A stretch of DNA of 64,000 bases from Rhyacichthys aspro (GCA_036850595.1 CM072161.1:5415905-5479904), one strand, 5' to 3'. Counted from the stretch's first letter, positions 12,471 to 24,793 are shown. A program made the numbers and translations. Notes: a model not told the origin generated them from the sequence alone.

Positions 12471-12928
12471 GCTGGGCGATGTGGCAAAAGAATGCAAACA
12501 TGATTAAAGTCATTCAAATTTGTTTTTATAGTTTTTTTTGTTTTTTTACATTTTCTTTAGCAAAGCAGCAACATTGTGCATTGTGCATTGTGCAAACAAC
12601 TTCAAACAATTTACACAGTGCACTAAATCTTACGACAAAAAGCACTCCGTCACATGGGTAATTTGTATAAATTAAGAAATATGGCACATCACAGTCAATA
12701 TACATCACTTCGATAAACCAAGATGTTACAGCAGTTATGTGACTACCTTTTATTAGTTGTCTTTAGCGTATGCAGAGTCGTTATTGCCATTATTTGGGCT
12801 CCTTTGAGGGCAGCATTCACACGGAGTACAATGCGTGGTACAGGTCAGTGCTGAAAACTGGCACTGGAGTATAATTCTGCATTAAAAACTCACAATCAAA
12901 ATTATTTCGATTGATTTGCAAGCCCTAT
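12471..12928. mobile_element. Degenerate hAT-type non-autonomous element
   Basis: Left end GAGCTGGGCGATGTGGCAAA and right end ATTGATTTGCAAGCCCT are imperfect inverted versions of the GGGCTGGGCRAT-type terminus that I know from fish hAT MITEs. The inside is non-coding. No matching 8-bp target duplication could be seen, so boundaries are approximate. Confidence 0.5.
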
Positions 12929-14330
12929 TTGGAGACTTTTCTGAAACACCAATTCCCATCAATCAAAAGAAAGTTTTTGAAACAAGTCAATGAGAAATTC
13001 TGTGGTTGCAAATACTGTTTTCTTATATTCTTTAAATCCCTTTCAATATATAGATATAAAAAAATACATATATATGTGATCCAGGGATTAACATGGCTTT
13101 TCTCAATAGACAAGAGGCAAGCTGGTGTTGTTGATGGAACCTAAACATATATATGATTTATTTTTTTTAAGTATTGGGGCATTGCGGTTTAACAAGACAG
13201 GCTAACGAAGCAGCCGCCAAGTAATTATGGAGGATATCTGTGTGCAACCAAGTGATGGAAGCCACGCCTCCAGGGAAATAAAGAAATGGGTTGTGGAATG
13301 TAGTCAATTATCACATTATTAACACTGTAAATTCCAGTAAATCTTGACCAAGAATATACTTCACAGAATAGAGCTATAAATCAAAAGAAAAGTCTAAGGT
13401 CATTGCATAGAGCTCTTATCAAAGGCATCATTAAACATTTCCAAGAATTTTCCATCACAGTAATAAAGCAAGACAAAAGGCTTATTACATTCCTGAAGAA
13501 AATGAAAACATCCTTGCCTCCCAATGGTGAAATGTAAATGATTGCAGACTGTTATAGCATCGGGTTTTGAAGTGAGGTGGCTAGACAGACGTGTGCTATT
13601 TTCTGTCTGAAAAACACATTCGCACTAGGGCCAACCGTATAATTCCTTAAATGTTTCAAAACTACAGCACAAAGACAGGTTAGGAGCAAGAAAAAGCAAG
13701 AATAACAGGAAGCGAAATGGTGGGAAATGACTTGTTTTTTTCACTTACAGGAAGATGGAATGAAATCTAGCGACATGTGTTTGGCAAATTGGACCCTGAG
13801 AAGTGCATTTGAAAACGTACATGCGTCAGAAGAAAAGAGCCACACTCCAACACGCAGAAGCAGTTTATATTTGAAGTTCTCGCATGAAATGGCAAAGTTC
13901 TGTTGGGTTTTACCGCATTGCTTTAAGTATCTGTTTGCATGGTGTTACTGAAAGAAAAAAAGAAATAATAAAAATACAGTGTTTTCTTTAGATTTTGTAG
14001 ATTCGTGGATTTATCATAGGGTTGTATATAGTCAGTAAATTACCTTTAAAAAAAAGTTGTTCCTTAACAATTGAATATCTGTTTAGAAATGTGTTACATT
14101 GATTTTTTTTAGATGGAGATTTAAGCACAATAGTGTATTGCAAGGCGGTATTTTTCTAGCCATAGCCATGGATTCCACTGCCACAATAATGCCATGGAAA
14201 AATGTATGTACTGAGAAAAAAAAAAAAGAAAAATCTATGCATACTGTCCAGGAATATTTTATTCGTTTAAATTGACTAATTTTTTTATATTATTGTTATG
14301 ATCTTATATTACTCAGTATCCTTGACTTGT
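12929..14330. other. Non-coding stretch, no gene recognised
   Basis: AT-rich with A/T runs. Open frames at 12911-13144 and 13727-13951 have no recognised domain. The 13500-13950 part is more balanced in composition but no specific site is claimed. Confidence 0.45.
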
Positions 14331-14646
14331 GCATTAGTCTGATTCATTTCCTGATTTGTATATGCATCCAGCGCTGTGGGAATTTTTCACTTTACCTGGC
14401 CCTACAGTCGCAATGCACAGGGAATCACTGCAATATTACATTTCAAAGTAAACATATTTTTCTACCACTACAATCCTTTACCCTCTTTTATTATATTTTT
14501 TGTTAAATAAGGTTAAATAATGCTTCAAAAAGGGTGACTAAACTGCATTAGTCTGATTCATTTCCTGATTTGTGTATGCACCAGATGCAGAGACAAATTC
14601 CCAGCGCTGTGGGAATTTTTCACTTTACCTGGCACTACAGTTGCAA
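14331..14646 (+). repeat. Complex templated insertion with flanking direct repeats
   Basis: Direct repeats at 14331-14413 (83 bp) and 14545-14646 (102 bp) bracket about 131 bp. Within it, 14423-14545 copies 15265-15387 with a single substitution, and 14415-14425 matches 15176-15186; the two source pieces join at a shared AAT. The left flank lacks 20 bp present in the right flank, lost between two CCAG tetramers. All copies are in the same orientation. Confidence 0.9.
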
Positions 14647-14683
14647 AGCTCCTTCTGATATCAATAACATCCCCTCTTGACAG

Positions 14684-15046
14684 TTGACTAGGGCCTTTAG
14701 TGGCTTTTCCAAACAACACAGAAGGCTTTCAGTGCCTGACAGTTCACATTTTTACTGTTTGACTCCCCCGGTGTGCTGCAGCCATTCAAAGGCACGCTGC
14801 AAAAACAAGTCAATGATGGGCGATTTGGGCCGTTATCTTTGTTGTGCACTTCGTGACACATTCTGGTATTTACTCTCTTTGCAGCAGGACGGAAGGCAGC
14901 AGAGAAGTTCTCCCCAACATTTACAGTGTGACACTTGCAACAACATGGTCTATATTACCAACAGGATGTTAGAACCTAAAGTTTGTAATGGAAAAAATAC
15001 AAGGACAGGGCAGAAGAAAACTGCCACTGTAGATCTGTGCTCATAG
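14684..15046 (+). other. Open frame of 120 codons, not recognised
   Basis: The frame starts at an ATG in AT-poor sequence and is Cys, Arg and Ser rich with no recognisable domain. There is no clear splice donor or acceptor pair in phase. It overlaps what looks like a balanced-composition non-coding block. Probably a chance frame. Confidence 0.12.
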
Positions 15047-15264
15047 ACCACACTGCCTCTGAATCCCTGTAAGGTTGGAGTTCTGTGCATAAAGTGTAAT
15101 ATGAAATAACACAATAGGCTGGTAATTTTACTGCATAACAATTAACACTATGTCAACAACTATGACACTTCAAACGCACAGGGAATAACATACTGTTTTT
15201 TCACCCAATTAATTCAGCAATTAGTAAGATCCATTTTATTATAAAATATAAGTATTATCACTTA

Positions 15265-15387
15265 AATCACTGCAATATTACATTTCAAAGCAAACATATT
15301 TTTCTACCACTACAATCCTTTACCCTCTTTTATTATATTTTTTGTTAAATAAGGTTAAATAATGCTTCAAAAAGGGTGACTAAACTG
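15265..15387 (+). repeat. Source copy of the 123-bp segment duplicated at 14.4 kb
   Basis: Matches 14423-14545 over 123 bp with one substitution. There is no flanking duplication here, so this is taken as the template. It runs into unrelated sequence on both sides. Confidence 0.9.
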
Positions 15388-16242
15388 GGTTTTCCTTGAA
15401 ATCAGACTCATTTCAGCAAATGAGGAGACACATCAAGGTCTTTAAACAGAGCAACTTGTTTTTGACATGACACAGTCCAGTCTTCATAGCACACAGATGG
15501 TTTGACGCCGCTGGACATTTAGCAGAATTAATGTGAAGAATAATAAAAACACAAGCACATGCAATGTTGGATTATTCACAATGTCTAACCAAGTTTCAGG
15601 AATCAGGAATGCCTCTGTACAGCCCACAAAGACTTGGTAGGTACTTTTCAAACAGCAAATTGTGTTGATGGGCCGCAATTTTCTCTAAAATAAAGTTTTA
15701 TGTCCTCATACACTGTCGTCAGCGTAGCAAGAGGGTTAAAAAGGTCTGGAATTCAAGGACTAATAAGTAATTTTAAGTCACTAATATTCGACAGCAAAAC
15801 ATTTTGAAGAATTGGATGCAAAATTTAAACTTTCACCTTGCAATAAGTAGAAAAAGTCTATTAGAATTCTGCTAATATATTGAGTGTTGAATAAAATCAG
15901 TCTTTTTACATTTTAATAGACTATGTCGAATCTTGAGATGACTTGTTAATTAAACAATGGAAATCATTTCATCCTTGAAAAATGAACCAACACTTGAAGT
16001 AGATTTGAAGTATTTTTACTCTACGATGTTAAAGTTATTCTTGACAATAGGACCGACAAACTTCAAGATTAACCAAGATTAAAATGTGTCTCTGAACAGA
16101 AGTGTTTAAAAAGTTCATCCAACATGTTTGAATAAAAAATAAAATAAAGCTGGCTCCTCACTCTGCAGCAGATGGAAAGTGTTATTACTGGTATCTACGT
16201 TTCCATTTGACTGTACGTATACCATATGCAGATGGGGCTTAC
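15388..16242. other. Non-coding stretch, nothing recognised
   Basis: AT-rich, no long open frame with domain features, no repeat recognised. Confidence 0.45.
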
Positions 16243-16344
16243 CTGGTGCCGGTGCTGAGCGGAGGTGGGCAGCTGCCTGTGGTGCTGTTTCTGCCTCAGT
16301 TCGGTCACATCTGTTGGGTTCCACTTTTCTACTGCCTCCATATT
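16243..16344 (-). CDS. Candidate isolated coding exon of unknown gene
   Basis: On the minus strand a good acceptor (CTGCTTTTAG before 16344) opens a 102-nt segment that ends CAC-CAG and is followed by a strong donor, gtaagc. The whole segment is one open phase-0 frame. It includes an ATG at 16341-16339 and would encode 33 residues from there, beginning MEAVEKWNPTDVTELRQ and ending in a Gln/His-rich tail. An in-frame TAG lies exactly at the acceptor. The product is not recognised. No partner exon was found nearby; it could be a first coding or alternative exon of a gene extending beyond the window, a lineage-specific transcript, or chance. The opposite strand is also open (16207-16440), which weakens the case. 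Confidence 0.3.
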
Positions 16345-17660
16345 CTAAAAGCAGTTGCAGTCAGCCTATACAATGTGGAGGCAGATCAAAGGGACGGCAG
16401 GTGGGGAGTGGGCCAGCCATACGACCTAAACAAACAATAAGAATCCATTACTGGATCTCCTTTGCTATTTGGGCTGGTCACCTTGTGTGATAAAAGATGC
16501 CCAATGTAAGAGTCTGTCTGGTGGAGATCAAGATGGTGGCATATTTAGAATCTCGTGCCTTGCGCAGCCATTTTGTGCCTGCCTGATGCCGGTTATCATA
16601 CAGCCTCCACATGATTGAGGCCAATTAAGATGCGGACATGAACTGGGAAACACGAACAAGGACAGCTTTACATGACGTGAGTGAAGGAGAAATCTCTTTG
16701 TGGTTTGTTCTGTCTTTATTTCTTTATTATTTCGTAGGGACTTTTGAAAACAAATGCAGTTAATGTCTAAAAATGCTGGCACTTTGTATAAAATGCTCCA
16801 TTTTTGCATTGCATGTTGATATGGAGCATGTCCAGACATTTATTTATAGAAAGTTTTATTGTTGCACATCAGGAGGCCGAGGACTTGCACAATAACAAAT
16901 ATCTCACATAAAGAAAAAAAAAAAAAATGTAATTCTGCCAAATTAATTATAAAAACACTATCTACACTTAATAAGAGTTATTTATGTGGCTGTAAGTGAC
17001 TTTGTTCATAATAAAATTAGTGACACGAATATGGATAATTAATAAGTTAATAAGTGCTTTACAATAGATTAAACAAAACAGAGCCAGTTCCTGCAAAATT
17101 AATTAAAAAAATATAATAAAAGTAATGAATGTAAGTGTTCATAGAATAAAAGAAGTTTGAAGAAGTTTGTGTCAAAAAAAGAGTTTGGATGTTAGCATGG
17201 CTTTGTTTGGCTAACTGCTTTGAAAGGATATTATATTATTGTTGAAGCAGTATACAGTACAATTACCCGGAATTTATGACACACTGATTTTTGCAGCAAT
17301 CAATCTTTGGTTGAACAATTAAACAATGACTTAAAACCATGACCTGTGACTTTCAGTGGATCACTTGCATATGCAAACCAGATACTTGTAGTTTGTTACC
17401 AGCTCGGGTCTATTTCCTCAGCATAATTTCTGTCTCTTACCTTGTTTCTTGTCTGTCTAAACTGACCATTAAATAAGGCTAAACAACCAAAAATAATTAA
17501 AATTTAAATATTAAACAAAGATAACTTAAGTAACCCAAAATGCATTTTTTTACGGGAAAAAAAGCTATCTGAACCTACATGGCCCTATGTGAAATTGTGG
17601 ATTAGTGCCAGTGAACCACGGTGGGAGCCACTATCCACAAATGTAGAAAGAAGACAAAAC
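16345..17660. other. Non-coding stretch, no gene recognised
   Basis: About 16345-16700 has balanced composition and may be regulatory; the rest is AT-rich with an A tract near 16914-16927. Nothing recognised. Confidence 0.4.
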
Positions 17661-17664
17661 TTTT

Positions 17665-17826
17665 TATTACATCTGGTATAAAAATAACAAAGCATTTAAT
17701 AAAAAGAACATCATACCAACAACAAATATGGTGGTGGCAGTGCTACCATCAAGGGCTGCTTTGGTGCTTCATAACCTGGACGACTTGCTTGATGTAATTG
17801 ATATAACCATGAATTCTGCTCTTTAA
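17665..17826 (+). pseudogene. Tc1/mariner-type transposase fragment (relic)
   Basis: A short conceptual translation carries the Tc1-like block KKNIIPTTN followed, after a frame change, by YGGGSATIKGCFGAS, then PGRL and, after another frame change, TMNSAL. These correspond in order to the catalytic-core segment around the second acidic residue of fish Tc1-like transposases. In-frame stops and at least two frame changes show it is dead. Both ends of the element are missing, so no terminal repeats or TA target site can be assigned. Confidence 0.8.
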
Positions 17827-19987
17827 CAAAAAAACATGACATGATGATATGTATGATGACAAATGCTGTGGCAAAACACAAACAAAAACAATTCCTTAAG
17901 TGTAGCTAAATCCAGCCTTGTTATTCTGTTTAACCATAAAATAAATGTTTTTATGTGAAAATATAGACCATGTACCAGAACAAACACACCTCTGGTTCAG
18001 TAGAAATACAAGATGGAACAACATGGCAATGAAAGCACATTGGAAAGGCAGCTGTGGTGAAGTAAGCAGGTGATGCTACAGGACAGGTGGACAATTGGGT
18101 AGTTGGCCCCAATTTAGACTGATTGGTGCTGTCTGAGGGTGTTAGGAGACTTGTGATCAGCTGAGTGGGCAGTTCAAGCAGCCAGGTCACGGTCAGTGTA
18201 AATTTGGGGAGGGGTGTGATAAAGAAAGGGTTAGTGAGCTAAGGCATTTCACATAGAACAGAAAGGAGTCTTTATGTGTTGTTAAATGTCTACTTTGTGA
18301 GCACTAGCGCTATTTTTTCCCCATATAGGACAGTAGGAAACATTCAATTCAAGCCAGTATGATACTATCCCACCAGTGTGATGCTACTAGTTTGTAGGTC
18401 CATGTCATTAAAGTGAAAAATGTCATCATACACAATTTAAGTACTATTATGTATTCTGTTAGCAAAATCAAATCTGACCTGTGCTTCATACATTTACTGT
18501 GCTTTCTCCAGGTTAAGAAGCCTTTCCCCTGAGATCCATATAGGCAGGATTTTATGTAAATTAATAACAAACACTTGCACACACAGGTATGATAAACAGG
18601 ATAAACAGTATAAATATCGGGCTGGGTTCATGTCTGGGTCGAGCGGAGACTCTTATGAGCTGCAGAGGCTCATTAGCATTACAAATTCAAAGCTGCAAAA
18701 CACACCTATAACAGCACACAACTAATCCAAATGAACTGACCTGTTTTCAGAAAGCTTTCCCTGACAATTTCACACAACATGCCTTTTAGCACTTTTTCAC
18801 TAAAGGCATATCCATCATGCCTTAATAGAAACAGGGAAGGAACAGCATAAAGATTACAACACTTTAATTTAGGTGAAGCAAAAGGCAAAAATAGACAAAA
18901 GACTGTTTTGTTTTTCATACTTTTCCAGGTATGTAGAAAAAGAGAATCCTTGTGATTATGTATATTAAGAAATGGTTGTTCTGAAGCAGTGGAAAAACAT
19001 AATTTCCATAATTGCTTTTGTACCTGTGAGTCATAACTGCACTGGGTCTGGACTAATGCGCAAGAGGGACTTGTTTTTGTAGATGAGAGGCAATTACTGG
19101 TATTGGAAATTATTCAGTGAGTTAATTGATCTGCGTTAAACAGAGTTACTGTAGCTGTTTTGTGTGCTTTATTTTATTTGTGGCAAAACTGAGAAATGGT
19201 CCGGAGAGAAATTGCTTCCTCCACCGTCTGAAGTGTTCACAGGCACAGTCTTTGTTCAAAATATGTAAATAAATAGTGGCTGTTGGAGCGTAATGAGAGA
19301 GTGTTTCTCCTATTTTTCTGAACTTTCTCATAACACCGCTAACGTCAATCAGCTTGTTCTTCCGAGCAGTGAAGGTGAAAAATAAAACTGGTCGTCATAG
19401 GCGTCTGATTTAGAGCAATACAAGACACTATGTCATTAAGGCTACTTCAGACCCAGGCAAAAACTAATGTACAGATGAAAGATGCACTCAAAAAGCACTT
19501 GCGATGTGTGCAGGAGTGCGTGGGCATGGATCGGCAAAACCAAAATATAAAAAACAGAAAATGAAGCAGACCTGTAAATTAAATAGTCATCTTTTGGCAC
19601 ACACACAGTCTGGTTTTTGCAGTAGTAAATTCCATCTAGTGCCTAATCAGCCTCGCCCGGTGACAGATGCGATTCGAATGGTTGTTTTTCTTATCCAAGT
19701 TATGATGGAGTGTGTCAAAGAAATCTAGGAGTCGCACTGATAAACGCAAGTGTGATCAAGATGGAGTCAAATGTAATGATTTTGATCAATCCCTGCTCGG
19801 AGTGAAATGAAATATTATGCATGAATCGAGGGCACCTTGCCAGATGGGTTTGTGCTACTACAAAGATTTCCCAATGACCACTTGGTTTCCATGCGGTGGT
19901 CCATCTCTACAGCTTTATCCACTATTATTGACCTGATTTCCCAACTTATCAAATCCAATGTTTTAGTACACCACACAAATGTAAACA
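17827..19987. other. Non-coding stretch, no gene recognised
   Basis: Short open frames on both strands without domains. About 18600-18680 and 19330-19830 have balanced composition but no definite site. Confidence 0.4.
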
Positions 19988-20450
19988 TTAGGGTTGTAAC
20001 GATTAATCTCCGACATCAGCGCATTGATTTTTATTCCAACAATCCAACTACATCAATACGTACTCGGCTAGTTGTTCTTACAGGAAGCAATTGAATGAAT
20101 TTCCGTATTATATTAAAACAATACAAGCTTTATTTGAATGAGGTTTTATCATTTAAAACCTAAAGAAACAAATAAATACAACTGTGTTTTGCTCTGTCCT
20201 TTTATGTAAAGGCAACGGCCCGCAGCAGATCTCCACAAAAACAGCAAATGAAGCATAAACAGCTGGATATTTTCAAGCCACACTTATGTCTAGACTCTGG
20301 AAACACTTTTGTTACGTGACTTAGTGTCTACACATTATGTAAAGGTCACGTATATGTCCATGGCACTTCTTTATACAACAACTGAAACTACTATATATCC
20401 AGCCTCAGTGTTCCCTCAAAAGGCAACTTCAGCTGCAAACGACAGCTCTT
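19988..20450. mobile_element. Possible hAT-like non-autonomous repeat fragment
   Basis: Starts with AGGGTTGTAACGATTAATC, a terminus I associate with fish hAT-type elements. No right-hand partner or target duplication was identified, so both identity and end are uncertain. It may be unrelated to the transposase relic that begins about 200 bp downstream. Confidence 0.35.
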
Positions 20451-20599
20451 GAATGTGATTCTTTCTCACGGTTTATCAAAGCAGTCAGTGTAAAACGCAG
20501 TGCGACTTGAATCTGAAAATAAGCAGATCTTGACCCAAAGCTGTAAATTAATGAGTGAGCTGCCACTGTTCGGTTTTTTTCATATGCAATCTCACTGGA

Positions 20600-21798
20600 C
20601 TTGAGCCTGTTGGTTGTGATCTGTCAGTGAAACAGGAGACAGTTTCTTCCATGTGCTGCCAAAATGAGCAAAAAACAATTAACGATGGAGAGATTCTTTG
20701 ATGAGAGGCCCAGTGATGACAGTCACAAGATGAGAAAAAACAAAAGAAAGCTGCATTTAAAGGAATATACCATGAATCTTAATTCCTAACACAAGACAAA
20801 ACGCAAAACCCTCTGTTAAATAAGTGATGAGCCGCTGTCGAACAAAGCTGTGGAGTCATCAAAATTGCTTCACCATGGTGTCATTCATATGGAAATGCTA
20901 ACTTAACAAAGTTTCGAATGTTGTGAATAAAGTTATTAACCACATCCAAGTTCATGCTCTTAACTTAATGTATATTTGAGCAGTTCTATGATGAGATGGA
21001 TGCAGAGCACAAGTATCTTCTCATACTAAAGTGACATGGCTTTCTCATGGTAGATTGCTTAATACTTTTTTTTTTTTTTTAAGTAGTAGTCCACTTGCAG
21101 CACATTAGGTAGCACGGATTGGGATGAAAAACGTATGTGTCATATTTGACCTCAACAAACTCAATATCACTTTTAGGAAAATGACCACAGTTTTCAAGTC
21201 AGTAAATAAATTGGCTGCATTCAAAGACCAACTGGAAATTTGGAGACAACGGTTTTCGGAAGTGACCTATTTGACATGTTTCCATTATTAGGGGAGATTC
21301 TGGGGGAAACAACACCTGGACCCTCGTTCTCTCAGCTGGTGCAGGATCACCTGTCTCAGCTTTAAAAGAGTCTGAGTGTTATTTCCCAACCACAAAAGAC
21401 CCTTGAAGTGGGAATGAATGGTTCTGTGACCCATTTGTGCTTGATATTTCAACTGATGGTGGCGTTAAAAGTAGACAACTTCAAATCTCACAACATTCTG
21501 GAATAAAGTCAAGAATGAATATCCAAAGATCGCTACAAAAGCACCAAAAACTCTTCTTCCATTTCCAACATCTTATTTTTGTTTAGCAGGGTTATTTGCC
21601 ATGACAGCAACTAATACAAGACATGGACATGAGGAACACATTTGTGGGTAGGACTGTCTTGTTGCAGGAAACAAGCCCACTTCCACTGACTTTACATTTT
21701 TTCAACACTTTTTGTTACATTTACAAGAGTAAACATTAATAAATTTGATGTTGAAAATGTGGCCTATCATTTGTTTGTTGTTGGAGACCCCTGCTCTG
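20600..21798 (+). pseudogene. hAT-superfamily transposase relic (ZBED/SCAND3-like)
   Basis: A broken plus-strand frame begins at an ATG at 20664 (MSKKQLTMERFFDERPS). Around 20978-21022 it reads EQFYDEMDAEHKYLL, and at 21496-21620 FWNKVKNEYPKIATKA followed by LLPFPTSYFCLAGLFAM. These match, in order, the hallmark C-terminal dimerisation region of hAT transposases of the domesticated ZBED5/SCAND3 kind. Several stops and frame changes interrupt it and the middle of the protein is missing. The right end 21781-21798 reads, on the minus strand, CAGAGCAGGGGTCTCCAA, a hAT-type terminus. No left terminus was located. Confidence 0.8.
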
Positions 21799-24480
21799 TA
21801 GGACAACAATACATCTTCAATCTTTATCACATTAGGAAGGTGGCATATAGAAACTATCACAAAAGTTAGTTATACATTTACCCTTATTTTGATAAAGAAG
21901 TTGCTGTATAATTTCAAATTGTTGACTTGAATAAAGTCAAAATCATTCTTTAAATTTTATCGTAACTATAGCAAATGATGTGTATAGTATTGTTGTAAAA
22001 ATGCATCACTACACTTCAAGCGTACATGTATTTTGAGCCAGATATCTACCAATTTATGAACTTTCAGAGTTGCCATCGTCATTCTTAAAAGTCTTGCCCG
22101 TCATCCAAAGCTGTACAAAACCCTTAAGTTTCCAATCGTGGTTTGGACATGTTCAGCTGCATTAAGTGTGTTTTCTCCTCCAGGCTTGGACACCAAAGTT
22201 TCTTTTGGGCCTCTATGTTCAGAGCAGCTTATTGAGCTTTATTGAGTGTTTACTCCTTCACTTCAGTCGGCTGTTCCCAGACACACACATTGAAGGTCGT
22301 ACGGGTTTATTTCAGCTAGCCTAAAGCTTCATATACTCCAGAGAGACAAAACCCTCAAAACTGGACTGAGAGCAAACTGAAATAGATTAGTTGAAGAGGC
22401 TCCTGGTGGAAGTATACAGGAAGGCTGGATGGAGATCTATTGCAAATGCATCACTTGTTATTTTTTCCCATAATTTTGTAGAGTTTTAAAGATTTGCAAA
22501 AAGAAAACTGCAAGTTAAGGGTATTTCCATAAAGTTAGGAAAACATGCAATTTGCAATTACTAGACTGACTATTGTGAAAATTAAATGACCTACAATATT
22601 TACATGTCTCCTCATTATGGATAGTAAAAACAAAAACATAGGAGAAACATTGTGAAGATTTGAAGTATATAATATACACCATACATATAAGTACACTCTT
22701 TACAAAAACGCTACAACAACAGCACAAGGATATACATAAAAAATGTAGCCTTACTACTGACAATGAACTAAACTAATGTTGCACACACTCAAATACAAGA
22801 GGATGATTCGACAAATGAAAATGTAATAAGTACTTTCCAAAGGCTGCAACATCTGCTCAATTGGAAACTCCTGTGGTATGATCTAAGCATCAGGGTCAAA
22901 ACGTTTAATAATGCATAAGAGTCTGGGTTAGCCTTGTTAGCAAGGTCCTTCATTGATACTTTGATTCTTGCAACAGCCTCTGACTCTGCAATCCTCCTTG
23001 AAGAGACATCTCACATTCTTCCAAACACTGCATCCCTGTGCAGTTCTTTAGCCTCCTATAAATGTCTGGAACACTGCTGTAGGCTAACAACTAACCCATG
23101 TGCTGTTTATTTACAAGTGTTACAGTAAACCTACCTTCTACATTTTGGCCAGCAGTGCACAATGGTCCTAAAAAACAAGTACAAAAAATGCATAAAACCT
23201 GAGTAAATATAAAAAGAATTTCAAGAACTATAATGCAATCCAATGTCATGGTGCACTTTTGCAACTTGGAAGCCCAATTACTGTGCAGCACATTGTGTAG
23301 GTCCTCTATTGAAAGTCTGTGGAAAGAGAGGTTGGGTATCAGGAGGTAACATGAGCATGATGGGTAATTATGCCTTTGTGGCAGCCCCAGGCATAGCTGG
23401 AGGCATCATGTTTTTTGATTGTCAATGCAAGGAATACCTCCACATTGAGCACAGAAGCGATCAATGAAGGATGTTTAGCATGCTGTGGTCAATGGTCAAA
23501 TACCAAGGTCACTGAGATGTGTCAAAGAATGTATTTGGACACACACCAGCATTTCATATGCTAATGACGACAACATATCATGCACACAAGGAATAGTGAA
23601 AGTGTCCATTTCATGCCTAAGGTCATATGAAGGTCAGTCACAGCACCTATTCCTGAATGTATTTGTATGGTAATGCAGATAAAGCACTTCATGGACACAG
23701 TTTAAACCTTCTGTGGTTATTTGTTTCTCATGATATAAAGTAAAATACTATGGGCAGATCATGAAAGAACAAATGACAACATATTTATTGGCAGTGACAC
23801 ATGTTAAATGCACAAGCAACGTTTCCTACTCTGAAACAGCAGTAGGCCTTCTGCTGATCACACCATTTCCTGGATCAATGGATCAATTGTGATTAAAAAA
23901 ATCAATAACTACAATCAGTTATTTGGGTATTTATTATCCACAGTCTAAATCATAACCGACTCATATGAACTTCCTCTTCTTGCCCTTATCAAGTAGGGTT
24001 TTGTTACCATAGCACATGTAATATGGTAGCCTTCACAACATCAGCCCTTGGTTTGACCCTTTTGTCCTTTTTATTCTTCTTCCTTTCTGCAACATTCTCA
24101 AACAGTGGAGATAGTTTGGATGCTTTTTTAAACATACTTTTAGCAATGATGCTTAGCCACACAGCCCCTGGGTTCATGTGATCCCCGGGAGCTAAGGTGA
24201 AGGGAAACTGCAGGTCCTACATTAGAACATTATGATTGACAAGAATACGACGTATGCATGATAAATATTTGATACTCTTTACACTACTATTAGGCAGATT
24301 TATGTGTTGGCACATTTTTGTTACATCTAAAAGCATGGGCATTATGATTATGTTACTGCTACATTCTTCTTCTTCTTTTACCTGTGTCTTTTCGTATCTC
24401 TTCCAGTTGTGGTCTTTGTTGTTGCATACCTCCTCACTCTGAGGAAGTATGCATAAAAAAGTGAGGGTACTTTGAGCACG
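21799..24480. other. Non-coding stretch, no gene recognised
   Basis: Open frames at 22515-22763 (minus), 23243-23467 and 23485-23673 (plus) lack recognisable domains. The stretch 23240-24240 has the even texture of an old transposon body, but no family could be named. Confidence 0.35.
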
Positions 24481-24540
24481 GAGTGATATAAGTGATCCTT
24501 AACTTTTATTATGTGTTAAAAAACATCTTTTGTGTTAGGA

Positions 24541-24554
24541 GGTCAAATTTGACC
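24541..24554. repeat. 14-bp perfect palindrome
   Basis: GGTCAAATTTGACC is a perfect palindrome. Similar GGTCAAATTTGACC boxes occur in some fish piggyBac-type elements, but no companion end or TTAA boundary was found. Confidence 0.4.
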
Positions 24555-24718
24555 CATAACTTTGACTCAGCCTGTTGTTATGAATTAATAACACTGTTTT
24601 AAACTGTCTTAAATGTTATTTCTTTGGCCATCTTAGAATATACCACCCATTTTATTTAAAAATGTTTGCATTTATTTATTTAATTTGTAATAGTTAAGGT
24701 AATGGGTAATTATGTACT

Positions 24719-24793
24719 CTGACTTGTAAAAGATTAATATAAGTCAGACAACATAATTATCCACTGTTGTCTGACTTATAATAGATTAATATT
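24719..24793. repeat. Stem-loop with overlapping direct repeat
   Basis: Perfect 15-bp arms ATAAGTCAGACAACA (24739-24753) and TGTTGTCTGACTTAT (24765-24779) enclose an 11-nt loop. The stem overlaps a 23-bp imperfect direct repeat (TCTGACTT...AGATTAATAT) at about 24719-24741 and 24770-24792. No gene lies next to it. Confidence 0.8.

Noticed and set aside
14684..15046. 120-codon plus-strand open frame
   Set aside because: No recognisable domain and no supporting splice sites; kept at very low confidence.
24541..24554. piggyBac terminus suggested by the GGTCAAATTTGACC palindrome
   Set aside because: No TTAA boundary, partner end or transposase remains found nearby.
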